Assembly (NCBI RefSeq): GCF_036320965.1 | Contig: NC_092289.1 | Location: 24,807,778 to 24,871,777, forward strand | Direction: 5' to 3' | Origin: Panulirus ornatus | Taxonomy: Eukaryota > Arthropoda > Malacostraca > Decapoda > Palinuridae | DNA: 64,000 nt | Shown: positions 1-11,510 of the stretch, in pieces | Layout of the letters: each line of letters opens with the position of its first letter | How positions within the stretch are numbered: the stretch's first letter is position 1 | Translations under genes and position numbers: made by a program | The notes under the pieces: generated by a model | Databases searched by the model: none | What the model saw: the letters and a program-made list of their open reading frames with translations, nothing else | What the model was told of the DNA's origin: nothing

Positions 1-470
1 CGGATGAGCTCAGCCCCTCCTCACAGATGATCCCAGCCCCATGTCACAATGGAACTCAACACCATATCAGTAATGAGCCCAGCCCCGCGTTACAACTGAT
101 CCCAGCCCCATTTCACAAATGATCCTGACCCGTGTCACAACTGCCCACAGCTCCGTATCACAACTGACTTCAGCCCCATGTCACATCTGACTCCAGTCCC
201 GTGTCACAACTGACCCCAGCCCCATGTCACAACTGACCCCAGCCCTGTGTCACAACTGACCCCAGCTCTGTGTCACAACTGACCCCAGCCCCGTGTCACA
301 ACTGACCCCAGCTCTGTGTCACAACTTACCCCAGCACCATGTCACAACTGATCCCGGCCCCGTGTCACAACTGACCCCAGCCCCGTGTCACAACTGACGT
401 GTCACAACTGACCCCAGCCCCGTGTGACAATCTACCCCAGCCTCGTGTCATTATTTATCCTAGCTGCGTT
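1..470. repeat. 23-bp minisatellite, degenerate
   Basis: About 19 head-to-tail units built on CCCCAGCCCCGTGTCACAAC plus TGA. Units vary between 'CCCCGTG', 'CTCTGTG' and 'CCCATG'. The array decays after about 420 and starts before the window. No coding potential is evident. Confidence 0.9.
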
Positions 471-548
471 CCCAAAAAAAGAGGTGGACGTCGTCATCGG
501 GAAACAACAAAAGAATGTGTTCATAAAAGTCAAAACATCGTAAGTTTC

Positions 549-700
549 CAACCATAAATGTTGCAAAGAAGGTGTCTGAACCCAGCCATAATTTTCACAA
601 AGAGAGTGTCAAAATCCAAGCATGTCGCAAAGACGGTGTTAGAACCCAACCATGTTGCAAAAAGTGGTGTAAGAACCCAGGTCATAAGTGTCACAGGAAA
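549..700. repeat. Degenerate 30-35-bp tandem repeat upstream of exon 1
   Basis: Four or five loose units share 'CCAT..GT.GCAAAGA.GGTGT..GAACCCA'. The stretch between the 23-bp array and exon 1 is therefore also repeat-derived. I see no TATA box or initiator that I would call a promoter here. Confidence 0.6.
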
Positions 701-858
701 TCCATCAACACAGCCGTAAGTGTCACCACTAGCCGCAGTCCTCACTAGATGAGAGCGCCGTAAGAGACACTACAGAGCTGTACCGAACGGTTCTTGGGCT
801 CTCCCGGGCGTCTCAGGATGGTTGGCGCAAAGGTGGGGTTAGCGGCAACGTCGTCACC

Positions 859-970
859 ATGAACCAAGCGGACATAGACATTGAGAACAACAACGCTGGC
901 CAGCCCGTGGAGGACGGCAGCGCAGACGGGCTGGTGGCGGCCCCCCTCCATTCCCAGGACTTGGACGACG
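859..970 (+). CDS. MCF2L: DBS/MCF2L-like Rho GEF, first visible coding exon
   Basis: Putative N-terminal exon of a Dbl-family guanine nucleotide exchange factor that would activate Rho GTPases at membranes. The ATG at 859 sits in a good context (GTCACCATGA) and opens 37 codons plus one base, ending at GACG|GTAAGT (donor at 971). The peptide begins MNQADIDIENNN and is acidic and low in complexity, so homology alone cannot prove it. It is supported by its phase: the leftover G joins exon 2 to make GAT and keeps the frame open. An in-frame TAG lies upstream at 730, so 859 may be the true start. A weak acceptor-like TCTCAG at 811-816 leaves room for an upstream 5' UTR exon. The next exon is about 39.8 kb away. 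Confidence 0.65.
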
Positions 971-1300
971 GTAAGTGAGGGCAAGGAATCTGAAGGCAAA
1001 ATAGTGAAGAAAAGTATGGTAGAGAGAAAACCAGGGACTGAGAGACTGGAGGCCAGAGAAAGGCTAGGGACTGAAAAACTGGAAACCAGGCGAAGGCATG
1101 ACCAAGGGTGAGGAAACTGGAGGCCAGGGAAAAGGCAAGGACACGGGTGGGGAAACTGGAGTCCAGGGAAAAGTCAAAGACAGGAGTGGGGAAACTGTAT
1201 GACAAGGAAATGCATGATGTGAAGGAAGGAGAGATCTAAGGAACTGGGAAGGAGGAAGGGACAAGACAGGGAATGGAGAGGAAGCGAAATTTGAATAATG
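971..1300. repeat. Purine-rich degenerate tandem repeat at the exon 1 donor
   Basis: Starting beside the donor, loose units of roughly 30-35 bp recur around 'GGGGAAACTGGAGTCCAGGG' with variable spacers. Open frames across it on both strands are simple-sequence artefacts. Confidence 0.65.
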
Positions 1301-1679
1301 GAAACAATGGGAGATTAGAGATAAACAACGAATAGAGGAAAGGTGACATTATGGAGGAACGTGAAGGTTATTGAGAAGAAAAGGAATGGAGGATACAGGG
1401 TAGTCATAGAATAGAGGTTAGGAGGAAGAGAAGGAACGGAGGAAGGCGAAGTTAGGGCGAGTCAAAGAAAGAGGGTCAGGAGAATTCAAGGACTAGGGGG
1501 AAGATTTTATGAAGACATGGACTGTTTGGAAAGGAGGTTAAGAGGGACATATTGTTGGTGAAAAGAGGACGTTGACGCGGAAGACAAGGTAAGAATTTTG
1601 TGATGGGGATATGTTGACCCTCACGGCCTTGCCTGTAGTATCTTGGTGATAATGATGATGATAATGTTATGTGAGGACC
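1301..1679. other. Intron 1, no gene seen
   Basis: Purine-rich intronic sequence between two repeat arrays. No recognisable coding or mobile sequence. Confidence 0.6.
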
Positions 1680-3050
1680 AGCGTCAAGCTGCTGATCATG
1701 ATGATGATGGATGAGGGTTGGGCTGCTGATCATGATGATGATGGATGAGGGTCAGGCTGCTGATCATGATGATGATGGATGAGGGTCAGGCTGCTGATCA
1801 TGATGATAATGGATGAGGGTCAGGCTGCTGATCATGATGATAATGGATGAGGGTCAGGCTGCTGATCATGATGATGATGGATGAGGGTCAGGCTGCTGAT
1901 CATGATGATAATGGATGAGGGTCAGGCTGCTGATCATGATGATGATGGATGAGGGTCAGGCTGCTGATCATGATGATGATGGATGAGGGTCAGGCTGCTG
2001 ATCATGATGATGATGGATGAGGGTCAGGCTGCTGATCATGATGATGATGGATGAGGGTCAGGCTGCTGATCATGATGATGATGGATTAAGGTCAGGCTGC
2101 TGATCATGATGATGATGGATGAGGGTCAGGCTGCTGATCATGATGATGATGGATGAGGGTTGGGCTGCTGATCATGATGATGATGGATGAGGGTCAGGCT
2201 GCTGATCATGATGATAATGGATGAGGGTCAGGCTGCTGATCATGATGATAATGGATGAGGGTCAGGCTGCTGATCATGATGATAATGGATGAGGGTTGGG
2301 CTGCTGATCATGATGATGATGGATGAAGGTCAGGCTGCTGATCATGATGATGATGGATGAGGGTCAGGCTGCTGATCATGATGATGATGGATGAGGGTCA
2401 GGCTGCTGATCATGATGATAATGGATGAGGGTCAGGCTGCTGATCATGATGATGATGGATGAGGGTCAGGCTGCTGATCATGATGATGATGGATGAGGGT
2501 CAGGCTGCTGATCATGATGATGATGGATGAGGGTCAGGCTGCTGATCATGATGATGATGGATGAGGGTCAGGCTGCTGATCATGATGATGATGGATTAAG
2601 GTCAGGCTGCTGATCATGATGATGATGGATGAGGGTCAGGCTGCTGATCATGATGATGATGGATGAGGGTTGGGCTGCTGATCATGATGATGATGGATGA
2701 GGGTCAGGCTGCTGATCATGATGATAATGGATGAGGGTCAGGCTGCTGATCATGATGATAATGGATGAGGGTCAGGCTGCTGATCATGATGATAATGGAT
2801 GAGGGTTGGGCTGCTGATCATGATGATGATGGATGAGGGTTGGGCTGCTGATCATGATGATGATGGATGAAGGTCAGGCTGCTGATCATGATGATGATGG
2901 ATGAGGGTCAGGCTGCTGATCATGATGATGATGGATTAAGGTCAGGCTGCTGATCATGATGATGATGGATGAGGGTCAGGCTGCTGATCATGATGATGAT
3001 GGATGAGGGTCAGGCTGCTGATCATGATGATGATGGGTGAAAGCCAGGGT
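1680..3050. repeat. 34-bp minisatellite with higher-order structure
   Basis: About 40 units of GGCTGCTGATCATGATGATG plus ATGGATGAGGGTCA. Variants (GATAATGG, GGGTTGGG, GGATTAAGG) recur in the same order: the GGATTAAGG variant stands at about 2083, 2593 and 2933, which are 15 and 10 units apart. This points to duplication of multi-unit blocks. Every unit carries TGATCA. Stops in every frame exclude coding. Confidence 0.95.
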
Positions 3051-3294
3051 CAGGTTACTGATCCAGATGACTATGGTGATGGGTGAGGACTAGTTCAGGC
3101 TACGGATACTGATGATAAAGCTGAGTGATGAAGTTTATTACCGGACTTTTCTTGCTGAAGGTGAATGATAATGTTATTTCGAAGCTTCCCATCATGAAGG
3201 TGATGATTATGATGAACAGTACTGAATGTCATGAAACCAAGTGACGAAAGTGAATTATGACTGTGTGAAGAGCAAGGGATAATGACAGTGAATG

Positions 3295-3425
3295 TTAATA
3301 GTGAGGTGTGGAAGTGGTGATGAATGTTGATAAGTGTGGATGTGGTGATGAATGTTGATAGGTGTGGAAGTGGTGATGTTTGTTGATAGATGTGCAAGTG
3401 GTGATGGAAGTTAATGGCAATGGCG
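3295..3425. repeat. Short degenerate repeat (about 30 bp, 4 units)
   Basis: Units of the form 'GTGGAAGTGGTGATGAATGTTGATAG..' repeat four times with changes in the spacer. Confidence 0.7.
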
Positions 3426-4316
3426 AGGACTGCGGACGAGTGGTGTGGTGTCTGCAGGAGAAGGTCTGACCCAAGTAGTAGGAATGAGCTCCTGCCGTCT
3501 GACAACTATATAAGATTTCACCGAGTGCAGGGAAGGGCTGAAATATGACCCTGCAAAATATTGACTGAAGTGTGGATTATTGAGGGGATGTAAAGAATAG
3601 CTGTGGCTGTGGAGAGATGCGCCATCACACACTGGTGGCTCAACCACAGCCATCGGGTGGAGAGGATGACACTTGTTCATTTGTGAGCAGTTACTAATTC
3701 TTCGTAATATTTACCACCTAAGGACAGAGCGGAAGTGTTGCTGATAAATCTTTCAGGAGCAGCAAATGATCTTTGGAGTACAGAGTAACTTTTTACAAAA
3801 TGGTTTACAGCTATAAATGCAGTAAAATAAATGATGGTGTTCAGTGCGAACCACAGGTGGAAGACATTAGTTCAAGTATATGGGAAAAAGACAGGTTGAA
3901 GAGGTTGTAGAACTGAGGAAAGTGGTAAATATTGATACATACGAGGCAAGGAAGCCTTACTGTGGCAAAGTAGGTGGGGGGTAAGGGGCACCCTAAGGCC
4001 TGAGGGACGTTCCGGTGAGGACCGGAGGAGCATGGGTATGGGCAGAAGCCTCAGGGCTGGAGAGAACGGCTCGGGAGAGGGGCCACCAGGGATCCTTAGA
4101 AGAGGCTCGAGTTGACAGGAGGTAAAAGAGGCTTTAAGAGATGCGGGAGTTCACTTGAAATTAGGGCGGAGCAATCGCAAAGTTGGTAGTTTCTTCCGTG
4201 GTTTGGTTATTTCTCCTATTTACAGCCAGCCACCCGCAACCATGGCAATCACACGCCTTTCTTTCCGTCGGGCTAATGGAAGACCCCAGTTTAATTTGTC
4301 CCCCTGATGTCCCCCG
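3426..4316. other. Intron 1, no gene seen
   Basis: Apparently unique intronic sequence. An open frame from 4183 merely runs into the next minisatellite, and its first 40 or so codons show no domain. Confidence 0.55.
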
Positions 4317-7018
4317 GACACACTACATGTCCTGCGGCCTTCCTCCCACACTACATGTTCTGCAGCCTTCCTCCCACACTACATGTTCTGCAGCCTTCCT
4401 CCCACACTACATGTTCTGCAGCCTTCCTCCCACACTACATGTCCTGCGGCCTTCCTCCCACACTACATGTTCTGCAGCCTTCCTCCCACACTACATGTCC
4501 TGCAACCTTCCTCCCACACTACATGTTCTGCAGCCTTCCTCCCACACTACATGTTCTGCAGTCTTCCTCCCACACTACATGTCCTGCAGCCTTCCTCCCA
4601 CACTACATGTTCTGCAGCCTTCCTCCCACACTACATGTCCTGCAGCCTTCCTCCCACACTCTATGTTCTGCAGCCTTCCTCCCACACTACATGACCTGCA
4701 GCCTTCCTCCCACACTACATGTTCGGCAGCCTTCCTCCCACACTACATGTTCTGCAGCCTTCCTCCCACACTACATGTCCTGCAGCCTTCCTCCCACACT
4801 ACATGTCCTGCAGCCTTCCTCCAACACTACATGTTCTGCAGCCTTCCTCCCACACTACATGTTCTGCAGCCTTCCTCCCACACTATATGTCCTGCAGCCT
4901 TCCTCCCACACTACATGTTCTGCAGCCTTCCTCCCACACTACATGTCCTGCAGCCTTCCTCCCACACTACATGTTCTGCAGCCTTCCTCCCACACTACAT
5001 GTTCTGCAGCCTTCCTCCCACACTACATGTCCTGCAGCCTTCCTCCCACACTACATGTTCTGCAGCCTTCCTCCCACACTACATGTTCTGCAGCTTTCCT
5101 CCAACACTACATGTTCTGCAGCCTTCCTCCCACACTACATGTTCTGCAGCCTTCCTCCCACACTACATGTCCTGCAGCCTTCCTCCCACACTACATGTTC
5201 TGCAGCCTTCCTCCCACACTACATGTTCTGCAGCCTTCCTCCCACACTACATGTTCTGCAGCTTTCCTCCCACACTACATGTCCTGCAGCCTTCCTCCAA
5301 CACTACATGTTCTGCAGCCTTCCTCCCACACTCTATGTTCTGCAGCCTTCCTCCCACACTACATGACCTGCAGCCTTCCTCCCACACCACATGTTCGACA
5401 GCCTTCCTCCCACACTACATGTTCTGCAGCCTTCCTCCCACACTACATGTCCTGCAGCCTTCCTCCCACACTACATGTCCTGCAGCCTTCCTCCCACACT
5501 ACATGTTCTGCAGCCTTCCTCCCACACTACATGTCCTGCAGCCTTCCTCCCACACTACATGTTCTGCAGCCTTCCTCCCACACTACATGTTCTGCAGCCT
5601 TCCTCCCACACTACATGTTCTGCAGCCTTCCTCCCACACTACATGTCCTGCAGCCTTCCTCCCACACTACATGTTCTGCAACCTTCCTTCCACACTACAT
5701 GTTCTGCAGCCTTCCTCCCACTCTACATGTCCTGCAGCCTTCTTCCCACACTACATGTCCTGCAGCCTTCCTCCCACACTACATGTTCTGTAGCCTTCCT
5801 CCCACACTACATGTCCTGCAGCCTTCCTCCCACACTACATGTCCTGCAGCCTTCCTCCCACACTACATGTTCTGCAACCTTCCTCCCACACTACATGTTC
5901 TGCAGCCTTCCTCCCACACTACATGTTCTGCAGCTTTCCTCCCACAGTACATGTCCTGCAGCCTTCCTCCCACACTACATGTCCTGCAGCCTTCCTCCCA
6001 CACTACATGTTCTGCAGCCTTCCTCCCACACTCTGTGTTCTGCAGCCTTCCTCCCACACTACATGACCTGCAGCCTTCCTCCCACACTACATGTTCGGCA
6101 GCCTTCCTCCCACACTACATGTCCTGCAGCCTTCCTCCCACACTACATGTCCTGCAGCATTCCTCCCACACTACATGTTCTGCAGCCTTCCTCCCACACT
6201 ACATGTTCTGCAGCCTTCCTCCCACACTACATATCCTGCAGCCTTCCTCCCACACTACATGTTCGGCAGCCTTCCTCCCACACTACATGTTCTGCAGCCT
6301 TCCTCCCTCACTACATGTTCTGCAGCCTTCCTCCCACACTACATGTTCTGCAGCCTTCCTCCCACACTACATGTCCTGCAGCCTTCCTCCCACACTACAT
6401 GTTCTGCAGCCTTCCTCCCACACTACATGTTCTGCAGCCTTCCTCTCACTCTACATGTCCTGCAGCCTTCTTCCCACACTACATGTCCTGCAGCCTTCCT
6501 CCCACACTACATGTCATGCAGCCTTCCTCCCACACTACATGTCCTGCAGCCTTCCTCCCACACTACATGTTCTGCAGCCTTCCTCCCACATTACATGTTC
6601 TGCAGCCTTCCTCCCACACTACATGTTCTGCAGCCTTCCTCCCACACTACATGTCCTGCAGCCTTCCTCCCACACTACATGTTCTGCAGCCTTCCTCCCA
6701 CACTACATGTTCTGCAGCCTTCCTCCCACACTATATGTCCTGCAGCCTTCCTCCCACACTACATGTTCTGCAGCCTTCCTCCCATACTACATGTCCTGCA
6801 GCCTTCCTCCCACACTACATGTTCTGCAGCCTTCCTCCCACACTACATGTTCTGCAGCCTTCCTCCCACACTACATGTCCTGCAGCCTTCCTCCCACACT
6901 ACATGTTCTGCAGCCTTCCTCCCACACTACATGTCCTGCAGCCTTCCTCCCACACTACATGTCCTGCAGCCTTCCTCCCATACTACATGTCCTGCAGCCT
7001 TCCTCCCACACTCCATGT
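4317..7018. repeat. 28-bp minisatellite, about 96 copies
   Basis: Unit CCTTCCTCCCACACTACATG plus TTCTGCAG (28 bp), with TT/CC alternation in TGTTCTGC versus TGTCCTGC and rare changes. Because 28 leaves remainder 1 on division by 3 and the unit holds no TAA, TAG or TGA on the + strand, all three + frames stay open for up to 2.7 kb. The resulting 904-, 552- and 536-residue frames are the same peptide cycled every 28 residues. They are not genes: no acceptor or donor, no Kozak logic, and synonymous and nonsynonymous changes look equal. A PstI site (CTGCAG) occurs in nearly every unit. Confidence 0.95.
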
Positions 7019-7104
7019 TAGTTTACTCAAAAAAATGGTTAATGGTTAAGAGGTCCAGCTATGCTGGAGCATACTCCCCCAAGATTTACTTGTTGTAACA
7101 TTGT

Positions 7105-7130
7105 TCTTGTCTTCTTTCTCAGGTAAGTGT
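7105..7130 (+). promoter_or_regulatory. Candidate recursive (ratchet) splice site in intron 1
   Basis: A strong pyrimidine tract and acceptor, CTTCTTTCTCAG, is followed with no gap by a consensus donor, GTAAGT (junction 7122/7123). This is the zero-length-exon form used in stepwise removal of long introns in flies and vertebrates. It lies on the gene's strand about 6.15 kb into a 39.8-kb intron. No other site in this intron is as good; 21224 (CTACTTAG|GTAAGC) is weaker. Its use is inferred. Confidence 0.5.
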
Positions 7131-7885
7131 CTTGTGAATAAAGGAAGGTGAGAGTATGATGAAGAAGAGACCGACTCTACAGTAAGTAGTAGATGTGAGG
7201 GGAGAATGTTGTCGAGAAGCAAAAGGTGCGCAGCTCGTCTGTACGGAAGGTATGTCTTTTTTTTTTTTTTTATCACAGCACCATCACGTGAACCATCAAC
7301 TCACTTGTCACCGCCACAACTACTGTCATCTCTACTAACACTAGTTGCCATTATCTCCATCACCACCACCACCACTGTTAATGTTGTGATTTCTGTTACC
7401 ATCACTACCATGACTGATGCCACCAACAATGCTTGCATCATCATCATTACTACAAAAACAACGACGAGCACTACCAATATTGACACCCTATCAGTACTCA
7501 CCACTTACTCCTCCTCCTCAACATCCAATCCCTTTTCAAAATTACATGTTAACACATTGAGGAAAGTGTTATACCTGCCAAACCTGGGGAGAGCTTGATT
7601 GATATTATCTGTCTGGAACGGCCTCCCGAAGTCTTGTTCAATCACCAGCGGGTCCCCGCACCAGAGAGTCTTTACACCATTGGGAAAGATGGTTGAGAAC
7701 CACGTTACTTGTGTTTCTCCTAATGTTGTAAATTTTGGGTGTTTGGTTGTAGCAGCAAACCTCTGGCATGTACAGCATATGCTCAGTTATAGTTCTGGGG
7801 CTAAAGAACACTCTGAGAAACATTTTTTATTTGCAGAAAATAGAAGGTAAGAGTTAGGTGTCACATCAGCTCAAAGCAGAGTAGA
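7131..7885. other. Intron 1: poly-T and ACC/ATC-rich low-complexity DNA
   Basis: Poly-T at 7257-7271 and a threonine-rich low-complexity open frame through CACCACCACC-like DNA at 7340-7470. No gene is supported; base bias explains the frames. Confidence 0.6.
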
Positions 7886-8245
7886 TGGGAGCTGTGTTGG
7901 TTTTCGCGTCTGCTCAAAATTGAGTAGATTGGAGCTGTGTTGGATAGCGGTGCTCAGCGTGTAGGTGGGAACTGTGTTGGTAGGCGGTGCTTAGCATGTG
8001 GGCGGACACTGTGTTGGGTAGCGATGCTCAGTGAGTAAGGGAACTTTACTGAGTGGTGATGCTTAGTATATGGGCGGGCACTGTGTTGGGTAACTAGCCT
8101 CAGTATGTAGGTGGGCATTGTATTAGGTGGCGGTGCTCAGTATGTGAGCGGTAACTGTGTTGGGTGGCTGGCCTCAGTATGTGGGTAAGAACTGTATTAA
8201 GTGGGGATGCTCAGTATATGGGCGGGAACTGTGCTGGCCAGATGT
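7886..8245. repeat. 37-bp degenerate minisatellite, about 9-10 units
   Basis: Units read roughly GAACTGTGTTGGGTGGCGGT then GCTCAGTATGTGGGCGG. The last four units are exactly 37 bp; earlier ones are more worn. Confidence 0.8.
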
Positions 8246-8930
8246 GGTAAGTACATTAGCTAACATAACTCAGGGGAAATCCATATTTACTCCAATTTTG
8301 GATGATAGTGACTGTTAGATGAAAGTGTTATGCTTGAAACAAAATAATCAATCATTTCTCGGTTAATCTGCCGGTGCGCAGAAAATTTCGAATGCTTGAA
8401 AAAATTAGTTATATAGAATTGGTAGTGAAGGTGGATGACGCTGTGAATAAGCAGGAAAAGTGTAGTTCCAAAATATGTCATCATTAATGGTTTCTTAAAA
8501 GCGTTCACGGCTTGGGAAGAATCGCTCAGTAAACATAGTAAAGGGATAGTTGCCAACCATTTACCACAGAAATATTGTATCTGGAAGATTGTAACTGGGA
8601 GGAACTAGGAGGCGGGGAGACGATGCGCCTGAGCGTCGCTTTAATCTCGAAAATTCCAGTGGTTGCCTGAGGAAAGAGTTGGCGGCGTCCCAAAGGACGG
8701 AGAAGTATGTGGCGCCACTGCTAGCCTGCTGCTGCAGAAGCCACTGGGGTAAGCTGCTGTGGAGATGTAGCTGTTTTAGAGAGTGGTGGGTACCTGGGTG
8801 GCTTTTGGAGAGTGGTTTGGTGCCAGGACTGGGGAGGGGCTTTGCTGCTAGGGAAGATGCTAGAGACGGGAGATACAGATACATAGCTTGTTCTTATCTT
8901 CACACATACTAACATGGATATTGAGAATAG
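8246..8930. other. Intron 1, no gene seen
   Basis: No domain, repeat or credible exon recognised. A GTAAGC at 8747 follows a short open frame, but no acceptor or homology supports an exon. Confidence 0.5.
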
Positions 8931-8934
8931 CATA

Positions 8935-10440
8935 CATGATACACCAGTTAGAAGAAGAGATCATGAGATGCTCAAGTTAGAAGAGCAGAGGTGAGGCTAG
9001 TCTTAAAGAGGAGATATAATCTTGGAAACTACACAAACCTTAACAATTTCCATGATAACGTAGATTAGATGAAGTTCGGTATCCAGGAACCAGGGTTTTA
9101 TGGTGAGAAGTTTTGTGAAATTTACAGTGAAGGAATAGAGACAAGAGTATCTGAAGCCTCTCATGCGAAGGGAAGGTCAGAAATACGAAAGAATGATTAA
9201 ATAAAGATGTCAGAAAACAAAGGAGCTTAAAAAGAATTCAGCGATGAAGAGACACGGCACTCTCGCCAACCAGCATTTGCAAGGTATGATAAAGGAAGGA
9301 ATGAGTATAGTAGCAGAGGCAAGGAGAAACAAACTAATATTGTGAATAATGCAGGAGAAAATTCAAATTTTTTCATAAATTCATCAGGAGTCAGTTATCA
9401 GCTAAGGTGCGGCTAATCAGGCTAAGGGATTTAGTGGGAGATATTACAGAGGATGGTGCATGGGTATGTGAGGAACTGAATGATAAGTTCAAAAGTGTTT
9501 TCACAATGGGAGACACTATAGCCTCAACACCAGGTAGATGGAATGGTGTGGAGGTTATGGAAATCGTTGAGATATCTAGAAAAGGTATTAACAGAATATT
9601 GAAAGGACTTGACCTATTTAAAGCTCATGGTCCTGATGAAATTTCATCATAAGTCCAGATGATGTGTGCAGGAACGCCAGATAAACCACTTGAATTACTG
9701 TTCAAAATGCTGCGAGAGGCAAAGTGCCAAGGGAATGGAAAAGTGTAAGGAGTTCATGTGTATCAAGCCTCTTAGAGTCCTATGAGAAAATGAACCCAGT
9801 GCTAGACAGACGAAAAGTCTAGGTGGACACTATTTGAATCTGGACTGCCAGAAAACATTAAACCTTGTACCGCATGGGAGACAGATTAAGAAGCTACATC
9901 GCCAAACGAGAATAAAGGGGAAACTCCTTCCTGGAAGGAATTACCTTAGTGATTAGATTACCTTAGTGGGATGGTACGGCAAGGAGGATTGCATCACCTA
10001 AGACTCTACAGTTGGTGTGTTATATGATTGATGATATTCAATCCAAGCAGATGTATAGTAATGATGATGGGACACAGTTGAAAAACATCGTCCCTTACCT
10101 GTCGCCAGAATGCTATATTAGGAGGATAGGTAATGAAAGAAACTGTCTGCCGGCACCTTGGAAGAGTAAGGGGTAACCTGCTCACAACTTTTAGTTCTTA
10201 GAATAGATTTGTAACGTGGACTGGGAACGGTCAGTTCTTCGAGGGGTGTAGGGATAGAACAACCAGGAGGCCATATCATGAAATTAATGGAAGAACCTTG
10301 TTGAAAAAATATATGTAAATGAGTTTTATATGATGAGTGATGGATGGATGGAATGAAATAACAGGAAATTTAAGATGTATGATTGTTGAGAATGTTCAAG
10401 AGATTGGGGTCTCGTGAGTATAAAACCATCCCTTTACAAT
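8935..10440 (+). mobile_element. CR1-like non-LTR retrotransposon relic
   Basis: Read in shifting frames on the + strand, this resembles the endonuclease-to-reverse-transcriptase linker and N-terminal RT of a CR1-like LINE. Pieces include 'FHDNVD' (about 9045), 'YDKGRNEYSSRGKEKQ' (about 9290), the open piece at 9407-9652 with 'LNDKFKSVFT' and, near its end, 'AHGPDEISS', matching the usual 'ATGPDGIS' entry to RT. Stops and frameshifts throughout show a dead copy. The clade is inferred from motif style. Confidence 0.65.
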
Positions 10441-10520
10441 GCAAATAGGTATTTAGACACACCAACACTATATCATCAGCCGAGTGGCTGCTTGAATTCT
10501 GTAAACCGTTCTTTCTTTAT

Positions 10521-10690
10521 CATTTATTTAAGTAATCCTAGACTAGGTATCCATTAACCGATCACCTCCGAGAGGGATAAACACCTGCGTTGGGTGAATA
10601 ACAGACTGCCGCGGCTAGGATTCGAATCCATAGCTGGCCCGACCCCGGTTGGATCCATGCTGACTAATGGTTTGTACAGCCCTACCACAT
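10521..10690 (-). mobile_element. tRNA-derived SINE relic
   Basis: On the minus strand, a B-box-like GGATTCGAATCC (near 10620) follows an A-box-like TTAGTCAGCATGG. Then comes a tail 'CACCCAACGCAGGTGTTTAT' of the kind common in decapod SINEs. It sits at the edge of LINE relics. Confidence 0.6.
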
Positions 10691-11290
10691 ATTATGGCCT
10701 CTAGAGTTGTTCTGTCCTTGCAGCTTTTTAAGACCTGTTTACTGTTGATGTCATCAAACTGTTGTGTTCAGATCACGCCTCATTCTTCTTCCTCCCATGG
10801 TGGACAGATTTAAGGTTTGTAACCTTTCCCTGGAAGTCAGTTCTGTTAATTCCAGTGTCATCTTCGCTGTCATTCTTTTCTTTCTTCACAAGATTACTAT
10901 GATCTGCCCTAACTTCTCGAAACTGCCAACTTTGCATCTTACTTTACGATGGCCAGAAGCAATAGTTTCATTATATTCTTTGTTACATGGGTGGGCACAC
11001 TGCAGTTCATCACTATATATATGAAATGTTAGAAGTAATATCACAAATTTTCTACCTAAGTGAAATGTGCCTGTAAGCAGTTTATCATATGGAGACAGCC
11101 GCGAATGCAAGCTGACTGGGACACCCACTTATCAAAATTATTCCAAGATCTTTGCATCGCTTCTCACGATGTTTTTCTGCCCTCCAAATGTCTAGGCATT
11201 TGCTTGCACGTAACGAGCAAGACACGAAAATTATTGCACATTACTCTAGTGTCATCTTCACGGGCCTCAGTTGTCATCGTGTGTGTGTAT
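10691..11290 (-). mobile_element. CR1-like LINE RT fragment
   Basis: The minus strand encodes, in order, a worn catalytic box 'EDDTRVM' (for ADDTRVM, near 11250), 'IYSDELQCAHPCNKEYNE' (for the 'IHSDLKCAHHVTKAYN' type of post-thumb motif, near 11000) and 'RERLQTLNLSTMGGRRMRRDL' in pieces near 10800. Order and spacing fit a CR1-like RT C-terminal half. Several stops; dead. Confidence 0.65.
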
Positions 11291-11329
11291 GCGTGTCTCT
11301 CGGAAGTTTTTCATTCGTCTCTTAAACTT

Positions 11330-11510
11330 CCACATATACCACCAATTCAGAAACTTATGTACACATATACCCCTGCTTATGCCAGGTGTTTATTCGTCGA
11401 CCAATTACAAGAAACAGGTGGAATTGGCTGTGAATTAGTTGCTCTGGCCGGGATTCGATCTTATGACTGTTAAGTGGGTCGCACCGCTAAACAATTCAGG
11501 GTGTGTTCAT
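11330..11510 (-). mobile_element. tRNA-derived SINE relic
   Basis: Minus strand: a 'TTTAGCGGTGCG' A-box-like segment, then a GATCGAATCCC B box (11450-11460), and further on an 'AATAAACACCTGG' segment like the 'AGGTGTT..AT' part of the SINE at 10521-10690. Confidence 0.5.

Noticed and set aside
811..816. TCTCAG upstream of exon 1 as a firm splice acceptor
   Set aside because: Only a short pyrimidine context; recorded as a possibility in the exon 1 entry but not called.
1680..7018. Possible CRISPR-like arrays (34- and 28-bp repeats)
   Set aside because: Units are contiguous with no unique spacers, and the genome is eukaryotic; these are minisatellites.
4183..7098. Several long + strand open frames (up to 904 residues) rich in 'FLPHYMFCSLPPTLHVLQ'
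   Set aside because: They are the three frames of a stop-free 28-bp minisatellite; no splice logic, no codon bias, identical peptide in each frame.
7206..7598. 130-residue threonine-rich frame after the 28-bp array
   Set aside because: Low-complexity ACC/ATC DNA and poly-T; no domain or splice support.
8679..8912. Cys/Trp-rich 77-residue frame with a GTAAGC at 8747, considered as an alternative exon
   Set aside because: No acceptor with a good pyrimidine tract, no match to the GEF N-terminus, and no phase evidence.
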